DNA of 8,452 nt, taken from contig JBJEKJ010000064.1 of assembly GCA_051878575.1 (NCBI GenBank), positions 1 to 8,452 of the forward strand, read 5' to 3'. Both the position numbers and the translations under genes were made by a program. The notes under the pieces were generated by a model. That model was not told where the DNA came from, did not search any database, and worked only from the letters and a program-made list of their open reading frames with translations. Source of the DNA: CALZFJ01 sp051878575. Lineage in GTDB: Bacteria > Bacteroidota > Bacteroidia > Bacteroidales > Muribaculaceae. This document shows, piece after piece, positions 1 through 7,086 of the stretch. Numbering within the stretch: position 1 is the first letter of the stretch; each line of letters opens with the position of its first letter.

Positions 1-40
1 GGAGAGCCGAGCAATCAGATTGCCCGGCTCTCTCTGTTTC
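1..40 (+). terminator. Intrinsic terminator of a gene left of the window
   Basis: Bases 2-9 (GAGAGCCG) pair with 25-32 (CGGCTCTC). Inside them, 11-15 (GCAAT) pairs with 19-23 (ATTGC) around a 3-nt loop, with only one A/C mismatch (10/24) in the stem. A short, imperfect T-rich stretch (TCTGTTTCC) follows, so the hairpin fits termination of a + strand transcript that enters from the left. It could also work in the other direction, but the left flank is outside the window. Confidence 0.65.
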
Positions 41-188
41 CACCCCTCCCCTCCGGAAAAACATTACGGCACAGCCGGAAAATATTTCGAGTATCCGCGA
101 TGCGCATACACAATACATACACGGTTGGGTGGATTGTAGATGCGGTGCTTGCGGTACGATTGCCACAGTGCGGAATTTATGACATTGA

Positions 189-201
189 GCGTCGCCGACG
201 C
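189..201. repeat. Perfect short inverted repeat
   Basis: The sequence GCGTCG-C-CGACGC is a 6-bp perfect inverted repeat around a single central base. With essentially no loop it is more plausible as a two-fold-symmetric protein-binding site than as an RNA hairpin. It lies about 450 bp before the large gene and no promoter is recognised right next to it, so it may equally be chance. Confidence 0.25.
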
Positions 202-342
202 ACTACATTTTCGAGTGGAAAGACGAGGCGCAAATATCGGGCGGTTTTAGGGGTGGAATGGGTGATTTTGGGGAGGAATTGGTGGCTGACGGGGCAATGG
301 TGAAAAAATGTTGTGGTGTAAGTGAAAATATGTTGCGTTTCT

Positions 343-374
343 GTTGGTAAATTGCTCAGTTACATATAACTTTG
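343..374 (+). promoter_or_regulatory. Candidate Bacteroidetes-type promoter for the large surface-protein gene
   Basis: TAACTTTG at 367-374 matches the Bacteroidetes -7 consensus TAnnTTTG exactly. Twenty bases upstream, GTTG at 343-346 matches the -33 TTTG in three of four bases. The same 20-bp spacing is seen in the better promoter of the ROK gene in this window. Transcription would start near 380 and leave a leader of about 260 nt before the ATG at 644. That is long, and makes a second, weaker promoter closer to the gene possible, although I saw no exact match there. Confidence 0.4.
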
Positions 375-643
375 TGCGTTGATAAAAATTTACGAGGCAT
401 AGTTGTGTCAAGTTCAATTGATGTTGATGTTTTTTATCACCCGTAAAAGAGAAATGAGGTGCGTTGCTGTGGCCGCAAGGGCATGGCGAGGTGCTTTTTT
501 TTGACGTTTTTGGAGCTACTGCCTTAGGCGTTGCCGAAGTAGTGGCAATATGTGATAGACGGCTGAAGAACCGAATTTTCGGGTTGTGCCATTGTATGAC
601 TTTTTTCGGAAATATTATTAAAAACTGATTAATACAATTTATT

Positions 644-3600
644 ATGAAAAAATTATTATCTCTCTTAATGTTGCTGATGACGGCCATCCCCGCCATCAAT
701 GCAGCAGATTACAAGCTCGTTACGAGAAATGAAGACCTCGAGGCAGGTGCAAAGTACATCATTACCAATAACAATGGCACTATTGGAATGAGTAAGACAC
801 AGAACGATAACAATAGAGGTCAGGAGAAAGGCCTTACGCCGGTCGACAATATTATAACTTTGGCAGATGATTCCAATGTTGCAATACTAACATTAGGCAC
901 TGCTACAAAAGACGCAGAAGAACTTTACACTTTGTATGATCCTGCTAATAGTGGATATTTATGTGCGGCAAGTAGTAGCAAAAATTATCTGAGAACGCAA
1001 ACGTCATTGGATAATAATGGAATATGTGAAATTACGATTGCGAACAATGAAGCTACCATTAAGTTTCAAGGAAATTATACACGTAATTGGCTGAGATATA
1101 ATGCTGCCACTAGTGGGGGACAAATTTTCTCATGCTATGCATCCGGACAACAAACTGTACGTCTTTACAAGGAAATTCCGAAGGCTGTTGCAGATGTGTC
1201 GATTTCTTATGACGAATCGGCTACTTACTTTACCGGCGACAAGGTGAGTGTTACTCTTGGTTGCGTGACTGAGGGCGCATCGATTTACTATACTACCGAC
1301 GGCACTGAGCCTTCGGCTACCAATGGAACGCTTTACGGCGGCACGGCATTAGAGCTTACTTCAGCCACCGTAGGTGATGTGACCGTTAAGGCCATAGCAG
1401 TGAAGGACGCCGAGGAGAGCAATGTGACTGATGTTACGGTTCATTTCAATAGGGCAGTAGCGTCGGTAGAGGAGTTTAATGGCGTAGCTGATGGTGAATT
1501 GGTGAGATTTGATTTCCCGCTCACAGCGTCGGTGGCAACTAAGTCTTGGATTTTTGCCCAAGATAGTGCAAATAATGGCGTGTACTTGTATTCTACAGAT
1601 TTTACGACTGCCATGGTCCCCAACTATACCTTGAATAGCATTATCAAGGAAGGCCTCATAGGAGAGGTTACTACTTATAGTGGCAATAAGGAACTTCAGT
1701 TCCAAATAGGGAGCCTCGTAAAGGATGATGCGGTAGGCTCTCTTGCAACAAAAACGGTAAATTTCAACGATTTTAGCGATGCCGACCTCTATAAGTATGT
1801 GAAAGTGCCCGAAGTTAACCTGTCGGCTATGGACGGGACAAACTATTTTGCCATCAATGGCATTAAGGATACGGGATATAACAAGAAGGGAATAGAATAT
1901 CCTGCTACTGTGGCCGGAAAGGCGTTCGACCTTTATGGAATCTATTATAAAGACAAGGTCTCGGGAACAACCGGCTATATGTTTATCCCACTGGAAATAA
2001 AGGAAGTGGTAGCTGCATTTGAAGCTCCTGTGATTTCGGTAGAAAGCGGAACTTACAATGTGGTTCAAAATGTGACACTCACAGTGCCCGAAGGCACAAC
2101 AGTTCGCTACACCACCGATGATGCAGTGGACTTGAAAGAGGGTACAGGATACCTTGAGTACAGCGACGGCACTACAATCTCAATCTTAAAGAGCTGCACA
2201 CTCCGCGCTGTAGCTACCGACGGCACCAACTTCAGCCCCGTAGCCACTGCAACCTACACAATGAAGACGCTTGAGCCTTCAATTGACGTAGAAAAAGCCA
2301 GTGGATTGGTGACAATCACTCCCGATGCCGCTTACGAAGCAAGCAATGTGAAGATTTATTACACTACAAATGGCGATACCCCTGTAGCAGGTTCGGCTAA
2401 TGAGTACACCGAGCCTTTCACCGTGGCTGAAGAAACTGAGGTTAAGGCTATTGCCGTATTCGGCGAGTTCGACGCAAGCGATGTAGTCAATTATATTTAT
2501 TCCAATAATATAGCTGTAGAATTTACAATTGCCGGAGGCGAATTTGGTTCTACGGGTGATACTTTTGGTGATATCACTAAATCACCCATTAAATTGTCGT
2601 TTACAACCACAGGCTCAAATCCCGCTAAGAATTATACGACAGCATTACGCTTCTATAAAAATGGTTCTCTTTCCATAAGTGGTGATGGCACTAAGGCTAT
2701 AAAAATAACGAAAGTTGAAATAACTTACAGTTCCACATCAAATAGTTTAACAAATACTCACATTTCAGTAGATACAGGAACATATACCAACCCTGATGAA
2801 AACAATGTAGCTGTGTGGACTATTGGTGCAGAAAGCGCCAAACTGACGAACAGTGGCTCCACAGGCCGCACATCATATATTACAGGAATCAAAGTATATT
2901 ATAAAGAGATAACGATTGATGCTCCTGTGATTTCGTTGGAAAGCGGAACTTACAATGAGGTTCAAAAAGTGAAACTCACAATGCCCGAAGGCGCTACCTC
3001 AGTTCGCTACACCACCGACGATGCAGTTGACTTGGAGAACGGCACAGGTTATACGGAATATGTGGCTGAGTCGGAAATAACAATCGACAAGAGCTGCACG
3101 CTCCGCGCTGTAGCTACCGATGGCACCGACTTCAGCAAAGTGGCATCGGCAACCTACACAATGAAGACTGTCGCTCCGGTGATTACTGCCGCAGACGCTG
3201 TGGACGGAGTGTTCACAAATGAGGACGGCTTCCTCAATGTGACATTCACTTGCCCGCCCTACAATAATGATGATGTGATTATTTCCTACGAGGTTAAAGA
3301 TGACATGGCTGAGAGCACTACGGATCTTGTAAAAAGTGGCACAACAATTACAGTGTATGGCAATGCTACTATAACCGCAACAGCACTTTATGGCAGTTTT
3401 GATGAGAGTGACCCGGTAACCGCTACTTACAAATGGAACAACCCGAATGCGATTACCTTTACCAAAACCGGTAATATCGTAATAGCAGACCAAGATGACA
3501 ACAAGTTTATTGCTGAAGACTCTAGTATGGGGAAGGGTGAAAATTACACTCTTACTGACGACCTCGGAAATGAATACTCTATATATGCAATAATTGGAGA

Positions 3601-4765
3601 CAATGGAACGACGAACACTACTTATCCTCGAAGATCCGGATATTTTAGATTATATGCAGCAAGTGGTAATGCAGTGTTTATTTCTAACAATACTTTGAAC
3701 ATTAAGAGTGTAGCCATTACTCATAATAATACTGCGATTGCAGTAAATGGGGATGAGGTGAATGCTGTGGATGGAGTTTCAACTTGGAATTCAAGCACTG
3801 ATGAATGTCATGAAATTAAGTTGGCAACTACAGGAGGTACATCGAAAGAGTATAACAATGATATAACGAAGATTTCGATTACATTTGAGAAAGTTGCTCC
3901 TTTTGATAAGGTGGCGAATAACACTGAGTTGCTGTCGATGGAGGCAGGCAAGTATTATCAGGTGAATGTGAATTTGCAGGGAGTTAAGTCGCACAATGGA
4001 GTGCTCTATGCTCGCACTACAGATTCTACAGTTAACCCGTCGGAACCCGGAAAGGACTATTTCGACAGCTATGAGGATAGCGATTACGCCCAGTTCGCAC
4101 AGCATGACTGGGTGGCTATCGACGGACTTGGCTCTGATTATGAGAACAAGAATATCACAGCCGGCTTTGTGGCACAATACGACGGCACGAAGCTGCTTCC
4201 GGTGAACGATGTGGTTCCCGGCAGCGACGAGACAGTGACGACCAACACCTTTGGCGTAGCCAACGTGTTCTATGGCAACTATGAGAACACCGATGGTTTT
4301 GGGTACAGACCATTCTTCGTGAAGGCTAAATTGAACGAGGTGGCTACCTTCGTGGCAAAGGCCGTGACAGCCGACGAGATTCAGGGCAGCGGCGATTGCG
4401 GCGTGATAAATGGCAAGGGTCTGAAGGTGGAAGGCTCGGACCTCACTGACAATATTGGCAAGTATGTGGCGCTTGATGGCGTGCTTGTGGCCGATGCCGA
4501 GGCTAATGGCGGCGTCAAGGTGATAGTCTTCGGCGTTGGCACACCTACGGGCGTGGATTCGGCAATCGCCGAGGGCACTGTGGCAATCTACGGCACCGAG
4601 GGCGCAGTGAGCGTGACCGGCGTGACCGGCACTGTAGAGCTCTATGATGCCACCGGACGTCTTGCCAAGGTGGCTGAGGCTGAAGGCAGCGCAGTGATAG
4701 CAATGCCTGCCGGCTACTACATAGTCCGCGCAAGCGGTGTGGCAAAGGCCGTGATTGTGAAGTAA
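644..4765 (+). CDS. Large exported multidomain surface protein with chitobiase-C-terminal-like modules
   Basis: This is a 1373-residue protein of unknown specific function, probably a cell-surface or secreted adhesin-like or carbohydrate-associated protein. Residues 1 to about 21 form a signal peptide (Lys-Lys, Leu-rich core, cleavage near Ala-Ile-Asn-Ala). Residues 22-180 are a beta-rich domain with a NNRGQEKG motif and an FSCYASGQQTVRLYKE end, common in Bacteroidales surface proteins. Chitobiase/beta-hexosaminidase C-terminal-like modules (IYYTTDGTEP type) lie at about 184-268, 461-542, 543-622, 760-842 and, diverged, 843-935. Residues 270-458 may be OB-fold-like. Related beta-rich modules lie at 623-756 and 936-1083. 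Residues 1085-1300 are another beta-rich region, and 1313-1373 are a Por/T9SS-like tail (VELYDATGR, then PAGYYIVRASG, ending in VIVK). No catalytic motif is visible. The start is the ATG that opens the signal peptide; there is no Shine-Dalgarno sequence. It stands alone and is followed by a strong terminator. The module calls come from motif reading, not from a search. Confidence 0.88.
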   Translation: MKKLLSLLMLLMTAIPAINAADYKLVTRNEDLEAGAKYIITNNNGTIGMSKTQNDNNRGQEKGLTPVDNIITLADDSNVAILTLGTATKDAEELYTLYDPANSGYLCAASSSKNYLRTQTSLDNNGICEITIANNEATIKFQGNYTRNWLRYNAATSGGQIFSCYASGQQTVRLYKEIPKAVADVSISYDESATYFTGDKVSVTLGCVTEGASIYYTTDGTEPSATNGTLYGGTALELTSATVGDVTVKAIAVKDAEESNVTDVTVHFNRAVASVEEFNGVADGELVRFDFPLTASVATKSWIFAQDSANNGVYLYSTDFTTAMVPNYTLNSIIKEGLIGEVTTYSGNKELQFQIGSLVKDDAVGSLATKTVNFNDFSDADLYKYVKVPEVNLSAMDGTNYFAINGIKDTGYNKKGIEYPATVAGKAFDLYGIYYKDKVSGTTGYMFIPLEIKEVVAAFEAPVISVESGTYNVVQNVTLTVPEGTTVRYTTDDAVDLKEGTGYLEYSDGTTISILKSCTLRAVATDGTNFSPVATATYTMKTLEPSIDVEKASGLVTITPDAAYEASNVKIYYTTNGDTPVAGSANEYTEPFTVAEETEVKAIAVFGEFDASDVVNYIYSNNIAVEFTIAGGEFGSTGDTFGDITKSPIKLSFTTTGSNPAKNYTTALRFYKNGSLSISGDGTKAIKITKVEITYSSTSNSLTNTHISVDTGTYTNPDENNVAVWTIGAESAKLTNSGSTGRTSYITGIKVYYKEITIDAPVISLESGTYNEVQKVKLTMPEGATSVRYTTDDAVDLENGTGYTEYVAESEITIDKSCTLRAVATDGTDFSKVASATYTMKTVAPVITAADAVDGVFTNEDGFLNVTFTCPPYNNDDVIISYEVKDDMAESTTDLVKSGTTITVYGNATITATALYGSFDESDPVTATYKWNNPNAITFTKTGNIVIADQDDNKFIAEDSSMGKGENYTLTDDLGNEYSIYAIIGDNGTTNTTYPRRSGYFRLYAASGNAVFISNNTLNIKSVAITHNNTAIAVNGDEVNAVDGVSTWNSSTDECHEIKLATTGGTSKEYNNDITKISITFEKVAPFDKVANNTELLSMEAGKYYQVNVNLQGVKSHNGVLYARTTDSTVNPSEPGKDYFDSYEDSDYAQFAQHDWVAIDGLGSDYENKNITAGFVAQYDGTKLLPVNDVVPGSDETVTTNTFGVANVFYGNYENTDGFGYRPFFVKAKLNEVATFVAKAVTADEIQGSGDCGVINGKGLKVEGSDLTDNIGKYVALDGVLVADAEANGGVKVIVFGVGTPTGVDSAIAEGTVAIYGTEGAVSVTGVTGTVELYDATGRLAKVAEAEGSAVIAMPAGYYIVRASGVAKAVIVK
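2024..2269 (+). repeat. Internal repeat, copy 1 (codes for residues 461-542)
   Basis: This 246-nt stretch codes for a complete chitobiase-C-terminal-like module beginning APVISVESGTYN and ending ATYTMKT. It is closely matched at DNA level by 2921-3169, including identical runs such as GAAAGCGGAACTTACAATG and CTCCGCGCTGTAGCTACCGA. The match includes synonymous positions, which points to a recent duplication or gene conversion rather than old domain homology. The copies differ by one codon in length (GTTVRY here, GATSVRY in copy 2). Confidence 0.85.
2921..3169 (+). repeat. Internal repeat, copy 2 (codes for residues 760-842)
   Basis: This is the second copy of the module at 2024-2269, in the same orientation and frame, 897 nt (299 codons) downstream. 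Both copies start at GCTCCTGTGATTTCG and end at CCTACACAATGAAGAC. The differences cluster in the middle (residues about 790-805), where the loop after the VRYTTDDAVDL motif varies. The 299-codon spacing matches a larger duplicated unit whose other parts have diverged. Confidence 0.85.
4580..4762 (+). other. C-terminal Por/T9SS-like sorting domain (part of the CDS at 644)
   Basis: The last 61 residues have the pattern of Bacteroidetes type IX secretion sorting domains: a short strand (VAIYGTEGAVSVTGV), a VELYDATGRLAKV segment, then AMPAGYYIVRASGVAKAVIVK at the very end. In known type A domains the tail is cleaved after outer-membrane export. Muribaculaceae and Prevotella proteins often carry diverged versions like this, and whether they all use T9SS is not settled. 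No T9SS component gene lies in the window. Confidence 0.6.
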
Positions 4766-4792
4766 AGGAATATAGTTAGAATAATTAGTTAG

Positions 4793-4838
4793 AGAGGCCT
4801 TGCCGGGATTCGTTCCGGCAAGGCCTCTTGGTTTTGTT
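4793..4838 (+). terminator. Intrinsic terminator after the large surface-protein gene
   Basis: Bases 4793-4806 (AGAGGCCTTGCCGG) pair perfectly over 14 bp with 4815-4828 around an 8-nt loop, and TGGTTTTGTT follows. It starts 28 nt after the stop codon at 4765. The gene on the opposite strand ends at 4955, so the hairpin lies between two convergent genes. It may stop both, though the T-rich tail is better on the + side. Confidence 0.9.
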
Positions 4839-4954
4839 CCCCGACGTGGTGCGCTGCCCGGCATGTCGTGTCGTCGGCACACAATTCCCTTGTTGCCTCA
4901 GCTGCCACATCGGTTTCCTTGTGCGATGAGGCGGTGAGGGGGAGGGGAAGGGCG

Positions 4955-6172
4955 TCAGATGCTGCTGTTGATGTCGAACACCCGTGAGCGGGCGAGCATG
5001 CAAGCCCCCACCATGCCGGCGCGCTCACGCAGCGACGACACTTTCACCACGGTGTCTTTGTTCACCATGTTCAGCGAGTGCTTCTTGATAGCAGTCTTGA
5101 TGGGTAGAATCAGGTAGTCGTCGGTAGTAGACAGAATGCCGCCGATAATCACCATCTCGGGGTTGAAAAGGTTCATCAGCCCGGCGATGTGTCGTCCGAG
5201 CTCATAACCCATCTCCTCTACGAGCTCAATGCAGAGGGTGTCTTCCTTATTGATTGCCTCGGTTATCATTTCGAGGGTTATAGGCTCGTCGGCCTCGATG
5301 TGCTTGGCAAGAATCGACTTCTCGCCATTAGCCACACGCTCCACGAGCTTTCGGTAGATGGCGTTGCCCGAAGCCTCGGTCTCGAGGCATCCTTTCTTTC
5401 CGCAGTGGCAAATCACGCCATTGTCGTAGGCCGGAGTGTGCCCGAACTCACCTGCGAACCCCGACTTACCGGCGTAGATACGGCCGTCGATTATAATGCC
5501 GAGCCCGAGCCCCCAGCTGACGTTCACGAAAAGCAGGTTTTTCTTCTCGCTGATGTTTCCTCGCAGATACTCGCCGTAGGTCATGGCACGGGTGTCGTTG
5601 TCGATGCACACCTCATAGCACAGCTTCTCGGTCATGAGTTGGGCAAGTGGCACCTCGCCGAAGTTGAACCAGCTGTAGCTGTAGCCCGACTCGGGGTTCA
5701 CGCGCCCCGAGACGTTCACGCAGATGTTAAGAATCTTCTTGACGTCGATAATCAGAGAATCGATGAAAGCGCTGATAATCTCGCAGAGAGTGTCGAGCCC
5801 CGCCATAGAGTTCTCGAACACGTAGGGGATTGACGACTGGCTCTCGATAAGCTCGCCATTGAAGTTTATAAGCCCGATGCTGACCGAGAACCGGCGGATG
5901 TCGACACCGATGAAATAGCAAGCGTCGGGATTAAGGCCATATAGGTGAGGATGCCTGCCGCCGCTCGTCTCCAATTTCCCGTAGGTGTTGAGATATCCCG
6001 TCTGGCACATGTCCTCCACGAGTTTCGTCACAGTGGGGATGCTCAGGTCGAGCACTTTGGCGAGGTCGGTAAGAGTTGAGTTGCCGTTATAGATATAGTA
6101 GGTAATTATTCTTTTCTTCAAGATGGAGTTTTTGTTACCTTTATCCAGTTCTTTTAGTAAATTGTGCGTCAT
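4955..6172 (-). CDS. ROK-family transcriptional regulator
   Basis: This 405-residue protein is probably a sugar-responsive DNA-binding regulator of the NagC/Mlc type. Residues 18-65 form a winged helix-turn-helix (LTDLAKVLDLSIPTVTKLVE). The ROK domain starts near 86. Its N-terminal phosphate motif, DxGGT in sugar kinases, reads D91-I-R-R-F-S, so ATP binding as in kinases is unlikely. The catalytic-type Asp is kept (D193 in DNDTRA), as is a glycine-rich loop (GLGLG, 221-225). The zinc site is complete: H245 in GEFGH, and C255, C257 and C262 in CHCGKKGC. The length is normal for regulatory ROK proteins. The ATG start at 6172 lies about 40 nt downstream of a good promoter. It is monocistronic and convergent with the surface-protein gene. 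No sugar-utilisation genes adjoin it, so the ligand and targets cannot be named. Confidence 0.93.
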   Translation of the reverse strand: MTHNLLKELDKGNKNSILKKRIITYYIYNGNSTLTDLAKVLDLSIPTVTKLVEDMCQTGYLNTYGKLETSGGRHPHLYGLNPDACYFIGVDIRRFSVSIGLINFNGELIESQSSIPYVFENSMAGLDTLCEIISAFIDSLIIDVKKILNICVNVSGRVNPESGYSYSWFNFGEVPLAQLMTEKLCYEVCIDNDTRAMTYGEYLRGNISEKKNLLFVNVSWGLGLGIIIDGRIYAGKSGFAGEFGHTPAYDNGVICHCGKKGCLETEASGNAIYRKLVERVANGEKSILAKHIEADEPITLEMITEAINKEDTLCIELVEEMGYELGRHIAGLMNLFNPEMVIIGGILSTTDDYLILPIKTAIKKHSLNMVNKDTVVKVSSLRERAGMVGACMLARSRVFDINSSI

Positions 6173-6211
6173 TTTAATAAAATATGGGGTATAAAAGAGA
6201 GTTATTAATCA

Positions 6212-6243
6212 CAAAAATAGGGAAATAAAAGGATAAAAGCAAA
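6212..6243 (-). promoter_or_regulatory. Bacteroidetes-type promoter of the ROK regulator
   Basis: Read on the - strand, TTTG (6243-6240) is followed after 20 bp by TATTTTTG (6219-6212). Both match the Bacteroidetes primary sigma-factor consensus (TTTG at -33, TAnnTTTG at -7) without mismatch. Transcription would begin near 6207 and give a leader of about 35 nt. The promoter lies between the tatD stop codon (6306) and the regulator, so the regulator does not depend on read-through from the hemD-tatD operon. Confidence 0.7.
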
Positions 6244-6305
6244 TTTTTTGCAGGATATTCGGCCGCAAACATCCGATAGGCGGTATTGAGGAGAGTCGCG
6301 GGGCG

Positions 6306-6830
6306 TTAATGGCTGAAGTCGGTGTCGGACTCATGGAGGCGGCGGCTTGGCGGCGTGGCGAGGAATGCCTCGGCGTTGTAGCGCGAGCCGAACGACAAAT
6401 TCACGTTAGGGAAACGCAGGAGCTGCCTTGCGAGCTCAGGGCCACCGCGGAAACCGTGGATTATCCATGTCTGCCCGGGGCGCATCTCCCTCAGCAGCCG
6501 CATGATGAGGTGAGCCGAGCGCACCATGTGGACGACCAACGGCTTTTTCCACCGTTCGGCAATGGATGCGTGCAGTCGCAGGAGCTCATACTGCTCCTCG
6601 GGCGGCAGTGCCGCGCGGACGAGGTCGATTCCGCACTCGCCTATCGCCACCACCTGCTCATGCCCGGCGAGACGCTCAAGCAACTCCACGTCGGCCGGCT
6701 CGTGGCGCTCGGACCACGGGTGTATTCCCACGGAGTAGAATTTTCCCGGGCGCGGGTCAAACTCGTGCGGCTCCACGCTGATAATCGCCTCGTCGGCATC
6801 GAGATTGTGAGTATGCACATCGGTAATCAT
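6306..6830 (-). CDS. tatD: TatD-family metal-dependent hydrolase, short form
   Basis: This 174-residue TatD-like hydrolase is predicted to be a cytoplasmic two-metal phosphodiesterase; family members act as 3'-5' exonucleases. All expected metal ligands can be seen: H6 and H8 (DVHTH), E65 (IGECGID), H101 (VVHM), H125 (IIHGF) and D169 (HESD). The start chosen is the ATG at 6830, because MITDVHTH places the first motif at the N-terminus as in the family. An in-frame ATG at 6929 would add 33 unconvincing residues and run into yidD. The gene begins 34 nt after the yidD stop and is the last of the operon. The protein ends only five residues after the metal-binding Asp, where relatives usually carry a further C-terminal helical stretch of about 30-40 residues. 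It may be a natural short form or a truncation by the TAA at 6306. Confidence 0.85.
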   Translation of the reverse strand: MITDVHTHNLDADEAIISVEPHEFDPRPGKFYSVGIHPWSERHEPADVELLERLAGHEQVVAIGECGIDLVRAALPPEEQYELLRLHASIAERWKKPLVVHMVRSAHLIMRLLREMRPGQTWIIHGFRGGPELARQLLRFPNVNLSFGSRYNAEAFLATPPSRRLHESDTDFSH

Positions 6831-6864
6831 TGGCAAACGACACGCTAAAGGATTATAATTCAGG

Positions 6865-7086
6865 CTACGGCACGGGGTCGTAGCCGCTTCCACCCCAGGG
6901 ATGGCAGCGCAAGATGCGCCTGATGGCAAGCCACAGCCCCTTCAGCGGACCGTGCTTTGTGATGGCCTCGATAGCATATTGGCTGCAAGTGGGTGTGAAC
7001 CTGCAAGCCGGCGGAAACATCGGCGAGATGCAAGCCCGGTAGAAGCGTATGGGCAGAATCAATATGAGCGATAGCATCCTACGCAT
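6865..7086 (-). CDS. yidD: Membrane protein insertion efficiency factor YidD
   Basis: This 73-residue protein is a small, basic, membrane-associated factor that assists YidC-dependent insertion of inner-membrane proteins. An N-terminal amphipathic/hydrophobic helix (LSLILILPIRFYRACISP) is followed by the family signature CRFTPTCSQYAIEA, then HGPLKGLWLAIRRILRC, HPWGGSGYDPVP and the end. The length is typical. The chosen ATG at 7086 gives the usual MRRML start and overlaps the rnpA stop by 8 nt. An upstream in-frame ATG at 7104 would add six residues and lie deeper inside rnpA, and an ATG at 7077 just after the rnpA stop is also possible. Its position directly after rnpA is the conserved bacterial arrangement. 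Confidence 0.95.
   Translation of the reverse strand: MRRMLSLILILPIRFYRACISPMFPPACRFTPTCSQYAIEAITKHGPLKGLWLAIRRILRCHPWGGSGYDPVP

Larger units (their letters stand above)
41..643. other. Intergenic region, about 600 bp, no gene recognised
   Basis: No reading frame here gives a recognisable protein. The frame at 100-303 (+) codes for a Trp- and Arg-rich peptide without domain features. The one at 247-699 (-) runs into the signal-peptide codons of the gene at 644 and has non-coding composition. What can be seen is a 13-nt palindrome at 189-201, a candidate promoter at 343-374, a run of eight T at about 495-504, and a small hairpin at 571-582 (CCGAA-TT-TTCGG). The last 50 bases before 644 are AT-rich, as is usual ahead of Bacteroidetes start codons. 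The stretch probably serves as the leader and regulatory region of the large gene at 644. Confidence 0.5.

Noticed and set aside
100..303. 67-codon open frame on the + strand
   Set aside because: Unrecognised sequence with unusual Trp and Arg content, no promoter at a sensible distance, and no other support for coding.
247..699. 150-codon open frame on the - strand with a CPCGH motif recalling ComM/YifB
   Set aside because: It overlaps the signal-peptide codons of the real gene at 644, is rich in His, Pro, Thr and Lys without domain structure, and nothing else of ComM is present.
1361..2068. 235-codon open frame on the - strand
   Set aside because: Antisense to well-supported modules of the surface protein and without a recognisable domain.
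3791..4882. 363-codon open frame on the - strand, rich in His and Cys
   Set aside because: It is antisense to the C-terminal third of the surface protein, runs through the terminator hairpin at 4793-4828, and its His/Cys/Ala composition is what antisense of GC-rich codons gives.
5189..5833. 214-codon open frame on the + strand
   Set aside because: Antisense of the ROK domain; the - strand has all family motifs, while this frame has none.
6244..6305. Terminator after tatD
   Set aside because: Only 3-4 bp stems could be formed and no proper T-run follows on the - strand, so none is annotated.
6309..6848. 179-codon open frame on the + strand
   Set aside because: Antisense of tatD, whose metal-ligand motifs are complete on the - strand.
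6831..6929. N-terminal extension of TatD from an upstream in-frame ATG
   Set aside because: The extra 33 residues precede the usual N-terminal DVHTH motif, show no family similarity and would overlap the end of yidD.
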